Shown piece after piece: positions 1 to 9,048 of a stretch of DNA of 64,000 nucleotides (positions are counted from its first letter, which is position 1; the number at the start of each line of letters is the position of its first letter). The DNA comes from Pedobacter nototheniae (lineage in GTDB: Bacteria > Bacteroidota > Bacteroidia > Sphingobacteriales > Sphingobacteriaceae), in assembly GCF_004335085.1 (NCBI RefSeq), contig NZ_RQRS01000012.1, positions 87,407 through 151,406 of the forward strand, read 5' to 3'. Below the pieces are notes generated by a model. That model saw nothing but the letters and a program-made list of their open reading frames with translations, was not told where the DNA came from and made no database searches. A program made the position numbers and the translations under genes.

Positions 1-245
1 GTTTTGAGCAATATAGAATTATTACACCAAAGAATTCTAAAGATCGTGGTGCACAATTATCCATTATTGCAAAGGAAAATGGAAAGAAAATTTTTGATGG
101 CTTGGTTGCCAATCATATCCTTGGCGATTGGAGAGAGCCTGATGTAATTCGATTAAGCCCAATACCCCTTTACAATTCTTACGAAGATATATTTCTAACA
201 GGAAAAGCATTGCTTGCTGTTAGTAAAACCATATTAAGCAATTAA
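1..245 (+). CDS. kynU: Kynureninase, C-terminal part (5' end outside window)
   Basis: The reading frame is open from the window edge (first full codon at base 3) to a TAA at 243-245, giving about 80 C-terminal residues. Kynureninase is a PLP enzyme that cleaves kynurenine or 3-hydroxykynurenine to anthranilate or 3-hydroxyanthranilate plus alanine. The visible part carries the family's conserved C-terminal block: RGAQLSI, then DWREPDVIRLSPIPLYNSY. The PLP lysine lies upstream and cannot be seen. The bestrophin gene starts 12 bases downstream on the same strand, so the two are probably co-transcribed. Confidence 0.85.
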   Translation, partial: FEQYRIITPKNSKDRGAQLSIIAKENGKKIFDGLVANHILGDWREPDVIRLSPIPLYNSYEDIFLTGKALLAVSKTILSN

Positions 246-257
246 TAAACCATAACG

Positions 258-1118
258 ATGATAAATTATAATCCCAAAGATTGGTCTACTTTTATCTTCC
301 ACGTTCATAAGGCAGATACTTTTAGAAAATTGTGGCCGCTTATGCTTGGTGTCGCCTTTTTCTCTGGTGCCATTGCTTATATAGAGTTACATTTTCTGCA
401 ACTCTCAAAAAGTAGTTATGTAACCAATGTAGGAATGATGCATAGCTTACTGGGTTTCGTTATTTCCATGCTCCTTGTTTTTAGAACCAATACTTCTTAT
501 GATAGATGGTGGGATGGCCGCAAGTTGCTTGGTGCGCTAACCAATGTTAGTCGTAACTTTTCGATGAAAATTAAAGCCCTTAAACTTCCTGAGGAAGATG
601 TGAGGTTTTTTGAATACGGGATTCCTAAATATGCCTTTGCTTTGAAAGAGCACTTAAGGGAAAAGAAATACTTTGGCAAAAACAGCTTTTTAATAGAGGT
701 TGAAAGTGGTAAGCATATTCCCAATCAGATTGCCAGTAGCATGATTTCCCGGTTGTATGAATTACTAGAAAGAAATCTTATCTCTCAGGAGCAATTGATT
801 GTTTTAACGCAAGATATAAACCAATTTACAGATATTTGTGGAGGGTGCGAGCGTATTAAAAACACGCCAATTCCATATTCATATAGTGCATTTATTAAAA
901 AATTTATCTTTATCTACGTCATCACATTGCCTATAGGATGGGTATTTAGTTTGGGTTATTTTTTAGTGTTAATTGTCCCCTTTATCCTCTATGTATTAGC
1001 GAGTTTGGAGCTTATAGCTGAAGAAATAGAAAATCCATTTGGAATGGATGCAAACGACTTACCTGTGGATGAAATTTGCAATAATATTGAAAAACATGTA
1101 GAGGAAATTTTAGGCTAA
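258..1118 (+). CDS. Bestrophin-like (UPF0187/RFP-TM family) anion channel
   Basis: A 286-residue membrane protein. The early segment RTNTSYDRWWDGRK (about residues 75-90) is the hallmark of prokaryotic bestrophin homologues, which form pentameric ion channels in the inner membrane. Hydrophobic segments are visible near residues 24-45, 58-75 and 215-250, and the length is normal for the bacterial family. The gene sits 12 bases after kynU, and its stop codon overlaps the start of the next gene by one base (TAATG), so the three genes look translationally coupled. Substrate and role are not known. The link to kynurenine metabolism is only positional. Confidence 0.85.
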   Translation: MINYNPKDWSTFIFHVHKADTFRKLWPLMLGVAFFSGAIAYIELHFLQLSKSSYVTNVGMMHSLLGFVISMLLVFRTNTSYDRWWDGRKLLGALTNVSRNFSMKIKALKLPEEDVRFFEYGIPKYAFALKEHLREKKYFGKNSFLIEVESGKHIPNQIASSMISRLYELLERNLISQEQLIVLTQDINQFTDICGGCERIKNTPIPYSYSAFIKKFIFIYVITLPIGWVFSLGYFLVLIVPFILYVLASLELIAEEIENPFGMDANDLPVDEICNNIEKHVEEILG

Positions 1119-2020
1119 TGATTAAAATTGCTCATCATCATTTGTATGCACACCCATTACCAGAGGGACATCGGTTTCCAATGCTTAAATATGAGCTTAT
1201 TCCAGAGCAATTGCTACATGAGGGTACAATTGAAGCCGATAACCTATTCAGTCCTGAAATTGTAGCTGAAGAAATTGTATTACTAAGTCATCAAAAAGAA
1301 TATTGGGAACAATTGAGAGATTTAACTCTTTCGCCAAGAGAACAAAGGAGAATTGGCTTTCCTTTAACAAAGCAGTTATTAGAAAGAGAATTGCGAATTA
1401 CCCAGGGTACAATTGATGGAACAAAACATGCAATTGCAAATGGTATTGCTTTTAATGTTGCAGGTGGCACACATCATGCAGGAAGCAATTGGGGCGAGGG
1501 TTTTTGTTTGTTGAACGATCAGGCTGTTGCCGCTAACTATTTATTAAATAATGAAATAGCTAAACGTATATTAATAATAGATTTAGATGTACATCAGGGA
1601 AATGGAACCGCAGAGATCTTTACAAAAGAAAATAGAGTGTTCACTTTTTCGATGCATGGTGATAAAAATTTCCCTTTCAGAAAGGAACAATCAAGCTTGG
1701 ATGTTGCTTTAAATGACTACGTTGGAGATAATGAATACCTTTTTCTGTTAGAGCGAAATCTAAAACATGTTTTTGAATTACACCAGCCAGATTTTGTTTT
1801 TTACCTATCAGGTGTTGATGTACTTGCCACCGATAAGCTTGGAAAACTCTCTTTGAGTAAGGCTGGGTGTAAAGAGCGAGATAGAATGGTTTTTAAAATG
1901 TGTATTAGTAAAAATGTACCCGTTCAGGTAAGCATGGGTGGTGGGTACTCTATTGATATTAATGATATTGTTGATGCTCATTGCAATACCTACAGGCTTG
2001 CTTTTGATTTATATAATTAA
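1118..2020 (+). CDS. Histone deacetylase family (AcuC/acetylpolyamine amidohydrolase-like) zinc hydrolase
   Basis: A 300-residue, probably cytoplasmic protein of the arginase/deacetylase fold. Key motifs in order are the His pair in GGTHHAG (H119-H120), the metal ligands D157 and H159 in DLDVHQGNGT, a third ligand Asp near 234 in SGVD, and GGGY (275-278) carrying the catalytic Tyr. Bacterial members deacetylate small molecules such as polyamines or act on unknown amides, so the substrate cannot be read from sequence. The start overlaps the bestrophin stop by one base. Position behind kynU makes an amide hydrolase role in aromatic metabolism conceivable, but this is a guess. Confidence 0.85.
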   Translation: MIKIAHHHLYAHPLPEGHRFPMLKYELIPEQLLHEGTIEADNLFSPEIVAEEIVLLSHQKEYWEQLRDLTLSPREQRRIGFPLTKQLLERELRITQGTIDGTKHAIANGIAFNVAGGTHHAGSNWGEGFCLLNDQAVAANYLLNNEIAKRILIIDLDVHQGNGTAEIFTKENRVFTFSMHGDKNFPFRKEQSSLDVALNDYVGDNEYLFLLERNLKHVFELHQPDFVFYLSGVDVLATDKLGKLSLSKAGCKERDRMVFKMCISKNVPVQVSMGGGYSIDINDIVDAHCNTYRLAFDLYN

Positions 2021-2031
2021 GGTATAATTGT

Positions 2032-2918
2032 ATTAAAACCATTTAAGACATTTAAGCGCATTTAAGGCTATCGTTTTTTGCGAATTGAAACAATGGGGCA
2101 TGAAGTAAAACATCATAAAATCATAATTCTATTGTTGGGTAAGATTGCTTCGTGCCTCGCAAAGACGGTAATGAGATATTATGAACCCTTGTTATAGCAA
2201 TACGCTTAACACACTAACAAATCCAAACCACTATTTTTTAGTTAAGCTCTCCATCGGCATGGTCAATTATTCGGGAAGCACAAGCAAAGCCCACCCATTG
2301 CCTTAAACAGAAAAATTGCGAGCCGACAATTTATTAATAGTTGTTTGTTTTTTATTTGTATTAATGAGCTCGCAGAAATGCTCGGTTTTGGTTCTTTTTG
2401 TTGTCAAAAAGAATAAAGCCCCCGCGGCTAGCGGATAAAAGAATTGCATACAATCGTAGCATTCTATTAAAACCATTTAAGACATTTAAGAGCATTTAAG
2501 ACTATCATTTTTTTGCAAACTTAAGCAAGGGCATGAAGATTATTCTATTGTTGAGTAAGATTACTTCGTGCCTCGCAAAGACGGTAACGAAATATTATGA
2601 ACCGTTGTTATAGCAATACGCTTAACACACTAACAAATCCAAACCACTGTTTTTTAATTAAGCTCTCCATCGGCATGGTCAATTATTCGGGAAGCACAAG
2701 CAAAGCCCACCCACTGCCTTAAACAGAAAAATTGCGAGCCGACAATTTAGCTTCTTTTTGTTGTCAAAAAGAATAAAGCCCCCCGCGGCTAGCGGATAAA
2801 AGTATTGCATACAATCGTAGCATTCTATTAAAACCATATAAGACATTTAAGATCATTTAAGGCTATCTATTTTGCGAATTGAAACAATGGGGCGTGAAGC
2901 AAAACATCATCTTATCAT
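2032..2918. repeat. Diverged direct repeat, two near-full copies plus a partial third, filling a gene-free gap
   Basis: The gap 2021-2971 holds no credible gene. It is built from one unit that begins ATTAAAACCATTTAAGACAT at 2032, again at 2466, and in altered form at 2827. Copy 1 is about 434 bp, copy 2 about 361 bp (it lacks a ~60-bp stretch near 2335-2395), and copy 3 is cut to about 90 bp. Shared blocks include CGTGCCTCGCAAAGACGG, a 7-bp hairpin CTTTTTG-TTGT-CAAAAAG (near 2394 and again near 2755), and CGCGGCTAGCGG. Such intergenic units are often scattered around Bacteroidetes chromosomes. No coding potential or transposase is seen. Confidence 0.85.
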
Positions 2919-2971
2919 ACAGACTTTAATTAAAGCAATATCCTTATCTTCGCCTTCTTTTAAAAAAAATC

Positions 2972-3670
2972 ATGCTTGAAATATTATACCAGGACGAATA
3001 TCTTATTGCTATAAATAAACCGCACGGCTTATTGGTTCATCAATCATCAATAGCCAGAGATGCTACTGAATTTGCTTTGCAAATGTTACGAGATCAGGTT
3101 GGCAAGCATGTAAGCCCAGTACATAGGCTTGATCGTAAAACCGGAGGCATCTTACTATTTGCTTTTGATAAGGAAAGTGAAAAATCTATGCATCAGCAAT
3201 TTATGACAGCAGAGGTGGAAAAGAAATACCTTGCTATTTTACGTGGCTTTACACCGGATGCTTTGGATATTGATTATCCGCTGGCAAAAGAAAACGGTAC
3301 CATTCAAGATGCTTTTACTTCCTTTATAACGTTGCAAAGGGCAGAAGTTAATGTTGCATTTGGCAAGCACCCAACTTCTAGATATTCTTTAGTTGAAGCG
3401 ACTCCAAAAACAGGTAGAATGCATCAGTTAAGAAAACATTTTAGCCACATTTTGCATCCAATTATTGGCGATAGAACGCATGGATGCAATAAACAAAATA
3501 AGTTTTTTAAAGAACAATGGGATATGACAACCATGCTTTTACATGCATCTGAACTAAAGTTTATCCACCCGATAACAAAACAACAAATCCACCTTAAAGC
3601 CAATATTCAGGAAGAATTTAAAAGGGTAATGGATTTCATGGAACTTGATTACTCCAAAATAGTTCACTAG
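2972..3670 (+). CDS. truC: RluA-family pseudouridine synthase, TruC-like (tRNA U65)
   Basis: A 232-residue RNA-modifying enzyme without an S4 domain. The catalytic motif HRLDRKTGG places the active-site Asp at residue 54, followed by LLFAFDKE. The stretch KKYLAILRGF...LDYPL-like and the late GRMHQLRKHFSH are typical of TruC, which makes pseudouridine-65 in tRNAs. Length matches TruC, and the pattern LRDQVGKHVSPVHRLDR is closer to TruC than to RluA, RluC or RluD. The gene stands alone between the intergenic repeat and a lipoprotein gene. Confidence 0.8.
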   Translation: MLEILYQDEYLIAINKPHGLLVHQSSIARDATEFALQMLRDQVGKHVSPVHRLDRKTGGILLFAFDKESEKSMHQQFMTAEVEKKYLAILRGFTPDALDIDYPLAKENGTIQDAFTSFITLQRAEVNVAFGKHPTSRYSLVEATPKTGRMHQLRKHFSHILHPIIGDRTHGCNKQNKFFKEQWDMTTMLLHASELKFIHPITKQQIHLKANIQEEFKRVMDFMELDYSKIVH

Positions 3671-3736
3671 CTTTTAAATAAATTTATACCCATATAACAC
3701 AATATTTAGCCCAAACTTTCTGTTTATATAACATCT

Positions 3737-4471
3737 ATGATTAAATCCCTACGTCTAGTAATTCCGGTTTTAGCGCTTTTTGTAAGCGGTTGTTCTTCAG
3801 TTTATATGCCAAATGTTCCTAATACGCCAATGTTAAGTAAACAGGGCGAGTTTAGCGGAGGCGGACACATATCATTAAAAGGTAATGCCAGTATAAATGG
3901 CGCTTACGCTGTTTCCGATCATATTGGAGTTCTTTTTAGTGGCTCTGCAATGAGTAACGAACGTAGAAGCAAAGACTTTAATCATAAACTAATTGAAATT
4001 GGTGGGGGTTATTTTAACACTTTTGGACCAGATGACAACAGGATTATCGAAGTATATGGTGGCGTAGGTAAGGGTTGGAGTGATATTACCTATCGTGATT
4101 TTGAACATGATGTAGTGGTAAACACCGAAATCCAGGATGTGGATTACCGCAAAGCTTTTATACAAGTTAACTACAGCTCAAAAAAGAAGAATAACTTAAA
4201 GCTTTTCGGCACAAATTTCCCAATTAATTATGGTACAGCCCTAAGGGTTAGTCACGTAAATATGGATCGCTTCTTTATTAATGGAGTCCTTCAACCTAAA
4301 GAAGATAATGTTTTCTTTGAGCCTGTTTTCTTCACCCGTATGACGTTAAGTAAGGTTATTCAGCTTCAATATACCACAAGTAGCAATATTGGTTTAAAAA
4401 GCCGCAAATATATGTCTGCCGGAAACTCAATATTTACAATTGGTGTTGTATTTAACGTTGGCGGTAAATAA
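3737..4471 (+). CDS. Lipoprotein with beta-rich outer-membrane character, unknown function
   Basis: The 244-residue product has a signal peptide ending in a lipobox (LFVSGCSS, lipidated Cys at residue 19). The rest has alternating polar/hydrophobic beta-strand patterns and Gly/aromatic-rich segments ending in a strand-like IGVVFNVGGK, suggesting an outer-membrane or surface beta protein. No catalytic motif is seen. It is monocistronic and is followed by a strong bidirectional terminator at 4492-4527. Confidence 0.65.
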   Translation: MIKSLRLVIPVLALFVSGCSSVYMPNVPNTPMLSKQGEFSGGGHISLKGNASINGAYAVSDHIGVLFSGSAMSNERRSKDFNHKLIEIGGGYFNTFGPDDNRIIEVYGGVGKGWSDITYRDFEHDVVVNTEIQDVDYRKAFIQVNYSSKKKNNLKLFGTNFPINYGTALRVSHVNMDRFFINGVLQPKEDNVFFEPVFFTRMTLSKVIQLQYTTSSNIGLKSRKYMSAGNSIFTIGVVFNVGGK

Positions 4472-4491
4472 TGAAACTCCAATAGGTTATT

Positions 4492-4527
4492 AAATAAAGA
4501 AGCGACTAAAAAGCCGCTTCTTTATTT
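4492..4527. terminator. Bidirectional rho-independent terminator
   Basis: A perfect 13-bp stem (4492-4504 with 4515-4527, core AAAGAAGCG/CGCTTCTTT) with a 10-nt loop, bounded by A and T runs. It lies between the converging genes 3737-4471 (+) and 4554-5828 (-) and can serve both. Confidence 0.85.
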
Positions 4528-4553
4528 GTGATTAGTTACTTGAAAACAGATAA

Positions 4554-5828
4554 TTAATTGGCAGTAAATTTATTAAGAAAGGTAACAACATCCTTTGCAG
4601 GCATATAATTCCAATATTCATAAATATCACTATGACCAATACCTGGAACAAACTGTACGGTTACATTTGGATTATCTACCTGAATTAATGTTGAATTTTG
4701 AGGCACCACCAACCTATCTACCAATCCCTGCATAATATGAACCGGTACAGGCAAACTGAAATTTTTAATGTATTTACTGGTTGTAATGTTAAATTTCATG
4801 TACTGCTGCACACTACTACCTTGAACACTTAGTATAGATGCTAATATAAATTCTGCTCCATCATGATAGGTTTGATCTGGAGTAAATGCACTAGCTACAG
4901 CCAAACAGCCAGCAGTATACAAATCATAATAAGGCGCAAATAAAATAAGACCTGATGGTTGTTTGTCCTTACTTGTAATTGATGAAACTAATTGTGCCGC
5001 TATCCCAGTGCCTAATGAATGGCCCATTATAATCACTTTTTTGCTGTCGTATTTTTTTAATACATAGTTATTATATACGATTGAAATATCAGCAAAAATT
5101 TGCTCTTTGTTATCGTAAGATCCTGTTGATGCTCCATAGCTACGATAATCAATCATAAAAACATTATAGCCCAACTCTTTTAAATAGCGCTCCATAATGG
5201 CTTGTTTTTGAGAAGCGCTGGTATTTAATCCATGAAGAATAAATAGTAAACCCTTAGATTTTACTTTTGCTTTATTGTTCTTCTCATAAATTATTCCCTT
5301 TAACTCTGCACCAGCAACCGGAATAGTTACCTGCGTTTGTGTAACACTATCTGCCAACTCCGGCGAAATTTTCAATGGAAGATTAAACGTTGGTCCAGCA
5401 TATTGCGGCCCATCAACTGCAATTTTCTCTATAAGCTGAATAATAGCCCCTATACCATAAGGATCTAAGGCAATAGCATCTGTTGGTGCAGTAGATGCAG
5501 AACCTATTGGGGTATTTACACCTTGAATGCGGTTATTTTGTACAGATAATTTGGTGTTGGCAAGCTTATGTTCGCTTACCACTTCGGCCAGTTTTACATA
5601 GTTGGTTTCCGAAATAGCCACTGAGCTATTATTATACTGCAAATAATGAACCCCATTGGTGGTTACTACATTTAAGCCGAAATCTGATAACTGAAATTTA
5701 TCCGGCAGGGATGCAACAGCACTAGGTTTAACAATTTCTGGTGTTACAGACTGATCTTTTTTACACGCATTTAGCATGAGGGCTGTCAACAGGAATAAGG
5801 AGTACTTAGTTTTAATAAAATTTTTCAT
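4554..5828 (-). CDS. Alpha/beta-hydrolase lipoprotein
   Basis: A 424-residue protein with a signal peptide and lipobox (LMLNACKK, Cys22), so probably membrane-anchored outside the cytoplasm. The C-terminal half is an alpha/beta-hydrolase: oxyanion region LLFILHGLN (194-202), nucleophile elbow GHSLG with Ser271, acid D371 in QGLVDRLVVP, and His399 in PGIGHSD. The layout resembles FrsA/BAAT-type or monoacylglycerol-lipase-like serine esterases. The N-terminal ~150 residues match nothing I recognise. The substrate is unknown. Confidence 0.8.
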   Translation of the reverse strand: MKNFIKTKYSLFLLTALMLNACKKDQSVTPEIVKPSAVASLPDKFQLSDFGLNVVTTNGVHYLQYNNSSVAISETNYVKLAEVVSEHKLANTKLSVQNNRIQGVNTPIGSASTAPTDAIALDPYGIGAIIQLIEKIAVDGPQYAGPTFNLPLKISPELADSVTQTQVTIPVAGAELKGIIYEKNNKAKVKSKGLLFILHGLNTSASQKQAIMERYLKELGYNVFMIDYRSYGASTGSYDNKEQIFADISIVYNNYVLKKYDSKKVIIMGHSLGTGIAAQLVSSITSKDKQPSGLILFAPYYDLYTAGCLAVASAFTPDQTYHDGAEFILASILSVQGSSVQQYMKFNITTSKYIKNFSLPVPVHIMQGLVDRLVVPQNSTLIQVDNPNVTVQFVPGIGHSDIYEYWNYMPAKDVVTFLNKFTAN

Positions 5829-6012
5829 AGATGTTTTTTTATCAAAACTAACTAAAAAGATACGTGTGTATGTTAAAAATTAATTAATTGTAAAATAAAT
5901 TATACTGTAGCTGTATGTAGAGGATGGTTAACTACTTAGCATAATGCTCGAAATTAATGCCTACATTTATTTGATAATTAAGTATTTATATTTTAAAATT
6001 AATAAAAAAAGA

Positions 6013-6750
6013 ATGACATCAACATCAGAAACAGGGCACGCAAAGAACGTATCCAACTTTGAAACTTTAATCTCTTTTTGTACCGCCTACGGCGAAAGCT
6101 ACAATCCAAGTAATGTTTCTTTAACGATTGATAGCCTTAACATTTTAAACAATGGGGCGCAGGAAGAACTGCAAAAAACTAAAGTAGCTAAAACCGCTAC
6201 AGATACAGCTATTAATAGTAGGAGAGATGGTTTTGCAGACTTAAAAGGCTTATCAACAAAAATTGTAAATGCCTTATCGGCATCAGGAGCATCTACAAAC
6301 ACTATAGATGATGCAAAAGGCATTAACCGCAAACTACAAGGCACCAGGGCAGTAAAAATTGCACCTGTTAATGCAACACCGGTGGATGAAGCCGTTGTAG
6401 AATCAAAAAACATCTCAACCAGTCAGCTCAGCTACGATAATCAGATAGATAATTTTGCTAAACTGATAGAAATTCTTGCGCAAACACCAGTTTACATGCC
6501 TAATGAAAATGATTTAAAGCTGGTAACTTTACAAAGCTTGCTTACCAGCTTAAAAAAATTAAATACCGATTTTATAAACAGCGATACCAATTGGAACAAT
6601 TCTTTGCTAAATCGCGATGCAATATTTTATAAACCAGAAACAGGCTTAGTGGATACCGCAATAGATGTTAAAAAATATATTAAATCAATATTTGGTGCAA
6701 CAACGTCTCAATTTAAACAAGTAAGTGGCTTAGATTTCAGAAATAGATAA
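6013..6750 (+). CDS. Helical hypothetical protein
   Basis: I chose the ATG at 6013 (245 aa). The open frame reaches back to 5944, but the extra leader is very AT-rich and reads as low-complexity Ile/Tyr/Lys. The protein has no signal peptide. It is rich in Asn, Thr, Ala and Lys with long amphipathic helical stretches (roughly residues 40-95 and 130-185), suggesting a helical-bundle or coiled-coil protein. I recognise no family. It is divergent from the hydrolase gene and appears monocistronic. Confidence 0.6.
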   Translation: MTSTSETGHAKNVSNFETLISFCTAYGESYNPSNVSLTIDSLNILNNGAQEELQKTKVAKTATDTAINSRRDGFADLKGLSTKIVNALSASGASTNTIDDAKGINRKLQGTRAVKIAPVNATPVDEAVVESKNISTSQLSYDNQIDNFAKLIEILAQTPVYMPNENDLKLVTLQSLLTSLKKLNTDFINSDTNWNNSLLNRDAIFYKPETGLVDTAIDVKKYIKSIFGATTSQFKQVSGLDFRNR

Positions 6751-7172
6751 ATATTTTTAATAAGTCAGCATTCTTTATAAGCCCAAACATCCCATCCCTT
6801 ATGGATGGGCTTAATTTAAACCTCCTCCTGTTTATTCTACTATAAAAACTGCGTTTGAATGGCTTTTCGCAAGTGTACCTGATAGATCAACGTCTATAAT
6901 TGACAGCTGTAGATTTTTAATTTCGAACAAGGAACATCCTATATCATTTCAAGTTTCAATTCACGAATTTCTACACCCTTTATATGTAAGTTAAAGCGGT
7001 AGAAATGATCATCTGGATTTTAGCTGTATAGCAAATGAAAGAAAGTATTATAATCTATACAAGTAATGATGTTTTAAAAAGTAATTAAGTAATAATTAAT
7101 TAACAATTAAAATATAATAATTAGATTATTACTGTATATTTTTAATATTATAAAATCTAAAACTAAAAACCT
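6751..7172. other. Gene-free stretch with one weak hairpin
   Basis: About 420 bp without a credible ORF. A 7-bp GC-rich hairpin (CCCATCC 6791-6797 with GGATGGG 6803-6809, loop CTTAT) shortly after the preceding stop is a plausible terminator, although its T-tract is poor. The rest, especially 7060-7160, is extremely AT-rich and probably contains the promoter of the next gene. Nothing else is evident. Confidence 0.5.
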
Positions 7173-7778
7173 ATGAAAACAAAGCAATTAATGAGTGTTT
7201 TATGTCTACTATTTACCCTAACAATTTTTGGTTGTAAAAAAGACAAAAGTATTTTGCCTGCCGTCACGTTAAATAACTCAAAATTACAAGCAAAAGCAAA
7301 AGCTCAATTGGATAGCATTGTGGCTACGATACCGAAATCTGTTCACTTTGATGGAGAAAAGAAGATGATGACAATAACAATGAGAGATGGATCAGTATTA
7401 ACACAACCATTTGAACAAACGGCTGCATATTCACCAGGGGACGGTTCATTTAGACAATCTTCAAATGTATTTACTACGCCATCTGGTACTCAACAACCAA
7501 TTGCTGGGGCCTCAATAACGTTATCGGCTGATTATACTGTACTTAACAAAATAATTTCCTATGTCTATCAAACAGAATACTTAAATAATCCTTTAACTGT
7601 AGAAGGAAGTATAAATGTAAGAAGAACACTTATTGGGGTTTCTAGAAATTATAGTATTTTTGGAAATAGAGGCATTGCTCGATGGAGCGGAGATTGCAAT
7701 TACACCTTAACCACAAATACGGCCCCAATCACTTCGACTACTACACAAACTGGATGGAGTGGTACTGTAAATTTATAA
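7173..7778 (+). CDS. Small secreted lipoprotein, unknown function
   Basis: A 201-residue protein with a classic signal peptide and lipobox (TIFGCKKDKS, Cys21), followed by a positively charged stretch. The mature part is Ser/Thr-rich and beta-predicted, with no recognisable domain. The next gene starts 13 bases downstream and is probably co-transcribed. A strong terminator follows that gene. Confidence 0.65.
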   Translation: MKTKQLMSVLCLLFTLTIFGCKKDKSILPAVTLNNSKLQAKAKAQLDSIVATIPKSVHFDGEKKMMTITMRDGSVLTQPFEQTAAYSPGDGSFRQSSNVFTTPSGTQQPIAGASITLSADYTVLNKIISYVYQTEYLNNPLTVEGSINVRRTLIGVSRNYSIFGNRGIARWSGDCNYTLTTNTAPITSTTTQTGWSGTVNL

Positions 7779-7791
7779 ATAAAGAAAAAGT

Positions 7792-8205
7792 ATGATAATA
7801 AAAAATGAAGATTATAATATTTTGACTTATAAGGTTAATGAGCAACTATTGGATAAACAAAAAGAACTCAGTTTGTTCAATGGGACATCAAATGGTATTC
7901 AAAAGATTAGTGAAACAAAAGGAATAAGTTATGAAGTCTGGCAAAAAGATTACAGCGACAGAGATACAGGTGAATTAATTATAGAGTTTAGAGCTAAAGT
8001 TACATTTGAGTTTGAAATTGAAAATGCTGTGAAGGACTTAGAGGATCTTTGGAGTTTTTTAGATTCGAAAAATTACTCGAATATTCAATTTATAAGAAAT
8101 AATACTTTTTTACATAGAATAAACGAAGAAGATCACACGATAGTGGATTTAAATTTTTCTAAAAGTCGAATTTTAAATCTTTACAAAACCTACGGATATT
8201 ATTAA
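7792..8205 (+). CDS. Hypothetical cytoplasmic protein
   Basis: A 137-residue protein without a signal peptide or membrane span, rich in Glu, Asn, Ile and Lys with alternating helices and strands. No known motif is visible. It starts 13 bases after the lipoprotein gene and shares its downstream terminator (8224-8262), so the pair looks like a two-gene operon. It could be an immunity- or chaperone-like partner of the secreted protein, but nothing in the sequence proves this. Confidence 0.6.
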   Translation: MIIKNEDYNILTYKVNEQLLDKQKELSLFNGTSNGIQKISETKGISYEVWQKDYSDRDTGELIIEFRAKVTFEFEIENAVKDLEDLWSFLDSKNYSNIQFIRNNTFLHRINEEDHTIVDLNFSKSRILNLYKTYGYY

Positions 8206-8223
8206 ATTTCAGAAATTTAACAT

Positions 8224-8262
8224 AAACAAAGGAGATCAATGTTACATTAGTCTCCTTTGTTT
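8224..8262. terminator. Rho-independent terminator
   Basis: A perfect 12-bp stem (AAACAAAGGAGA 8224-8235 with TCTCCTTTGTTT 8251-8262), 15-nt loop, T-rich 3' end. It ends the 7173-8205 operon and may also serve the converging gene at 8361-8960. Confidence 0.8.
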
Positions 8263-8360
8263 TACATGGAAAGTATAAAACAAAATTCTTGTTTTATACA
8301 TCGAAAACTAGGTACTAAAAATCTGTATCAAGCTTTTTACCCATCTCCTTTTGTACTAAG

Positions 8361-8960
8361 TTAAATGTAGCTAGCAATTTTATCATTAAGAGTCTTCAAC
8401 ACTCTCATTCTTTGTCTCTTGCCATTTTGACGAGAATTAGCCAAATTTTTGACAGACATGCTTTGTGACTGAAAATCTGTAAATGATTTATATCTTGAAG
8501 ATTGACCGTAGGTATATTGCGGCACCTCCATTTTGATTTTGTATTTTCCGTCTTTAACAATAATAGAAAGTAAAGCATTGAAGTAATATTGATCAGTACT
8601 AGGGTTTGATCCCAGTGCACTTAAAGCAGTCATATCGCTTATATCATAAAAATTATTTATACTACATATTCCTGCCTCAGAGTCGTAATTTGATGTACCT
8701 ATTTTATTGTTTGTAAAAGTTTTCTGGATTGCTAGTTTAGCACGGGAAAAAAGTTCTGGTTTAGATATATTTGGCAATTCTACTACAGCTTCAACATATA
8801 TTTCGTTATCTCTAAGAGGCAAGTAGTCTCCCAGCGCCACTGTATCAGCAACTTTGCTTCCGTTTCGGAATGTACTCCATGTAATTGCGTCCTGTGCATT
8901 AGCACATAGTCCTATCGATAGGATTAATAAAGATGAGAGGGTTAATTTTTTGAATTTCAT
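8361..8960 (-). CDS. Secreted protein, possible DUF4468 (TBP-like fold) domain
   Basis: A 199-residue product with an N-terminal signal peptide (cleavage likely after CANA, about residue 22). The region of about residues 55-145 (AVVELPNISKPELFSRAKLAI..., then SIIVKDGKYKIKME) resembles the DUF4468 pattern seen in many Bacteroidetes periplasmic proteins of unknown role. The tail is basic (NGKRQRMRVLKTLNDK). Single gene; no function can be assigned. Confidence 0.6.
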   Translation of the reverse strand: MKFKKLTLSSLLILSIGLCANAQDAITWSTFRNGSKVADTVALGDYLPLRDNEIYVEAVVELPNISKPELFSRAKLAIQKTFTNNKIGTSNYDSEAGICSINNFYDISDMTALSALGSNPSTDQYYFNALLSIIVKDGKYKIKMEVPQYTYGQSSRYKSFTDFQSQSMSVKNLANSRQNGKRQRMRVLKTLNDKIASYI

Positions 8961-9048
8961 AACTTTTATTTTTTAAGCTTTAAAGCTATCAATATTATAG
9001 GAGAATCATACGTAGCTTATTGCTAATTTTTTTTATTTTGAGTAATAC

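Noticed and set aside
5944..6012. N-terminal extension of the 6013 gene
   Set aside because: Low-complexity AT-rich leader; the ATG at 6013 gives a more protein-like start.
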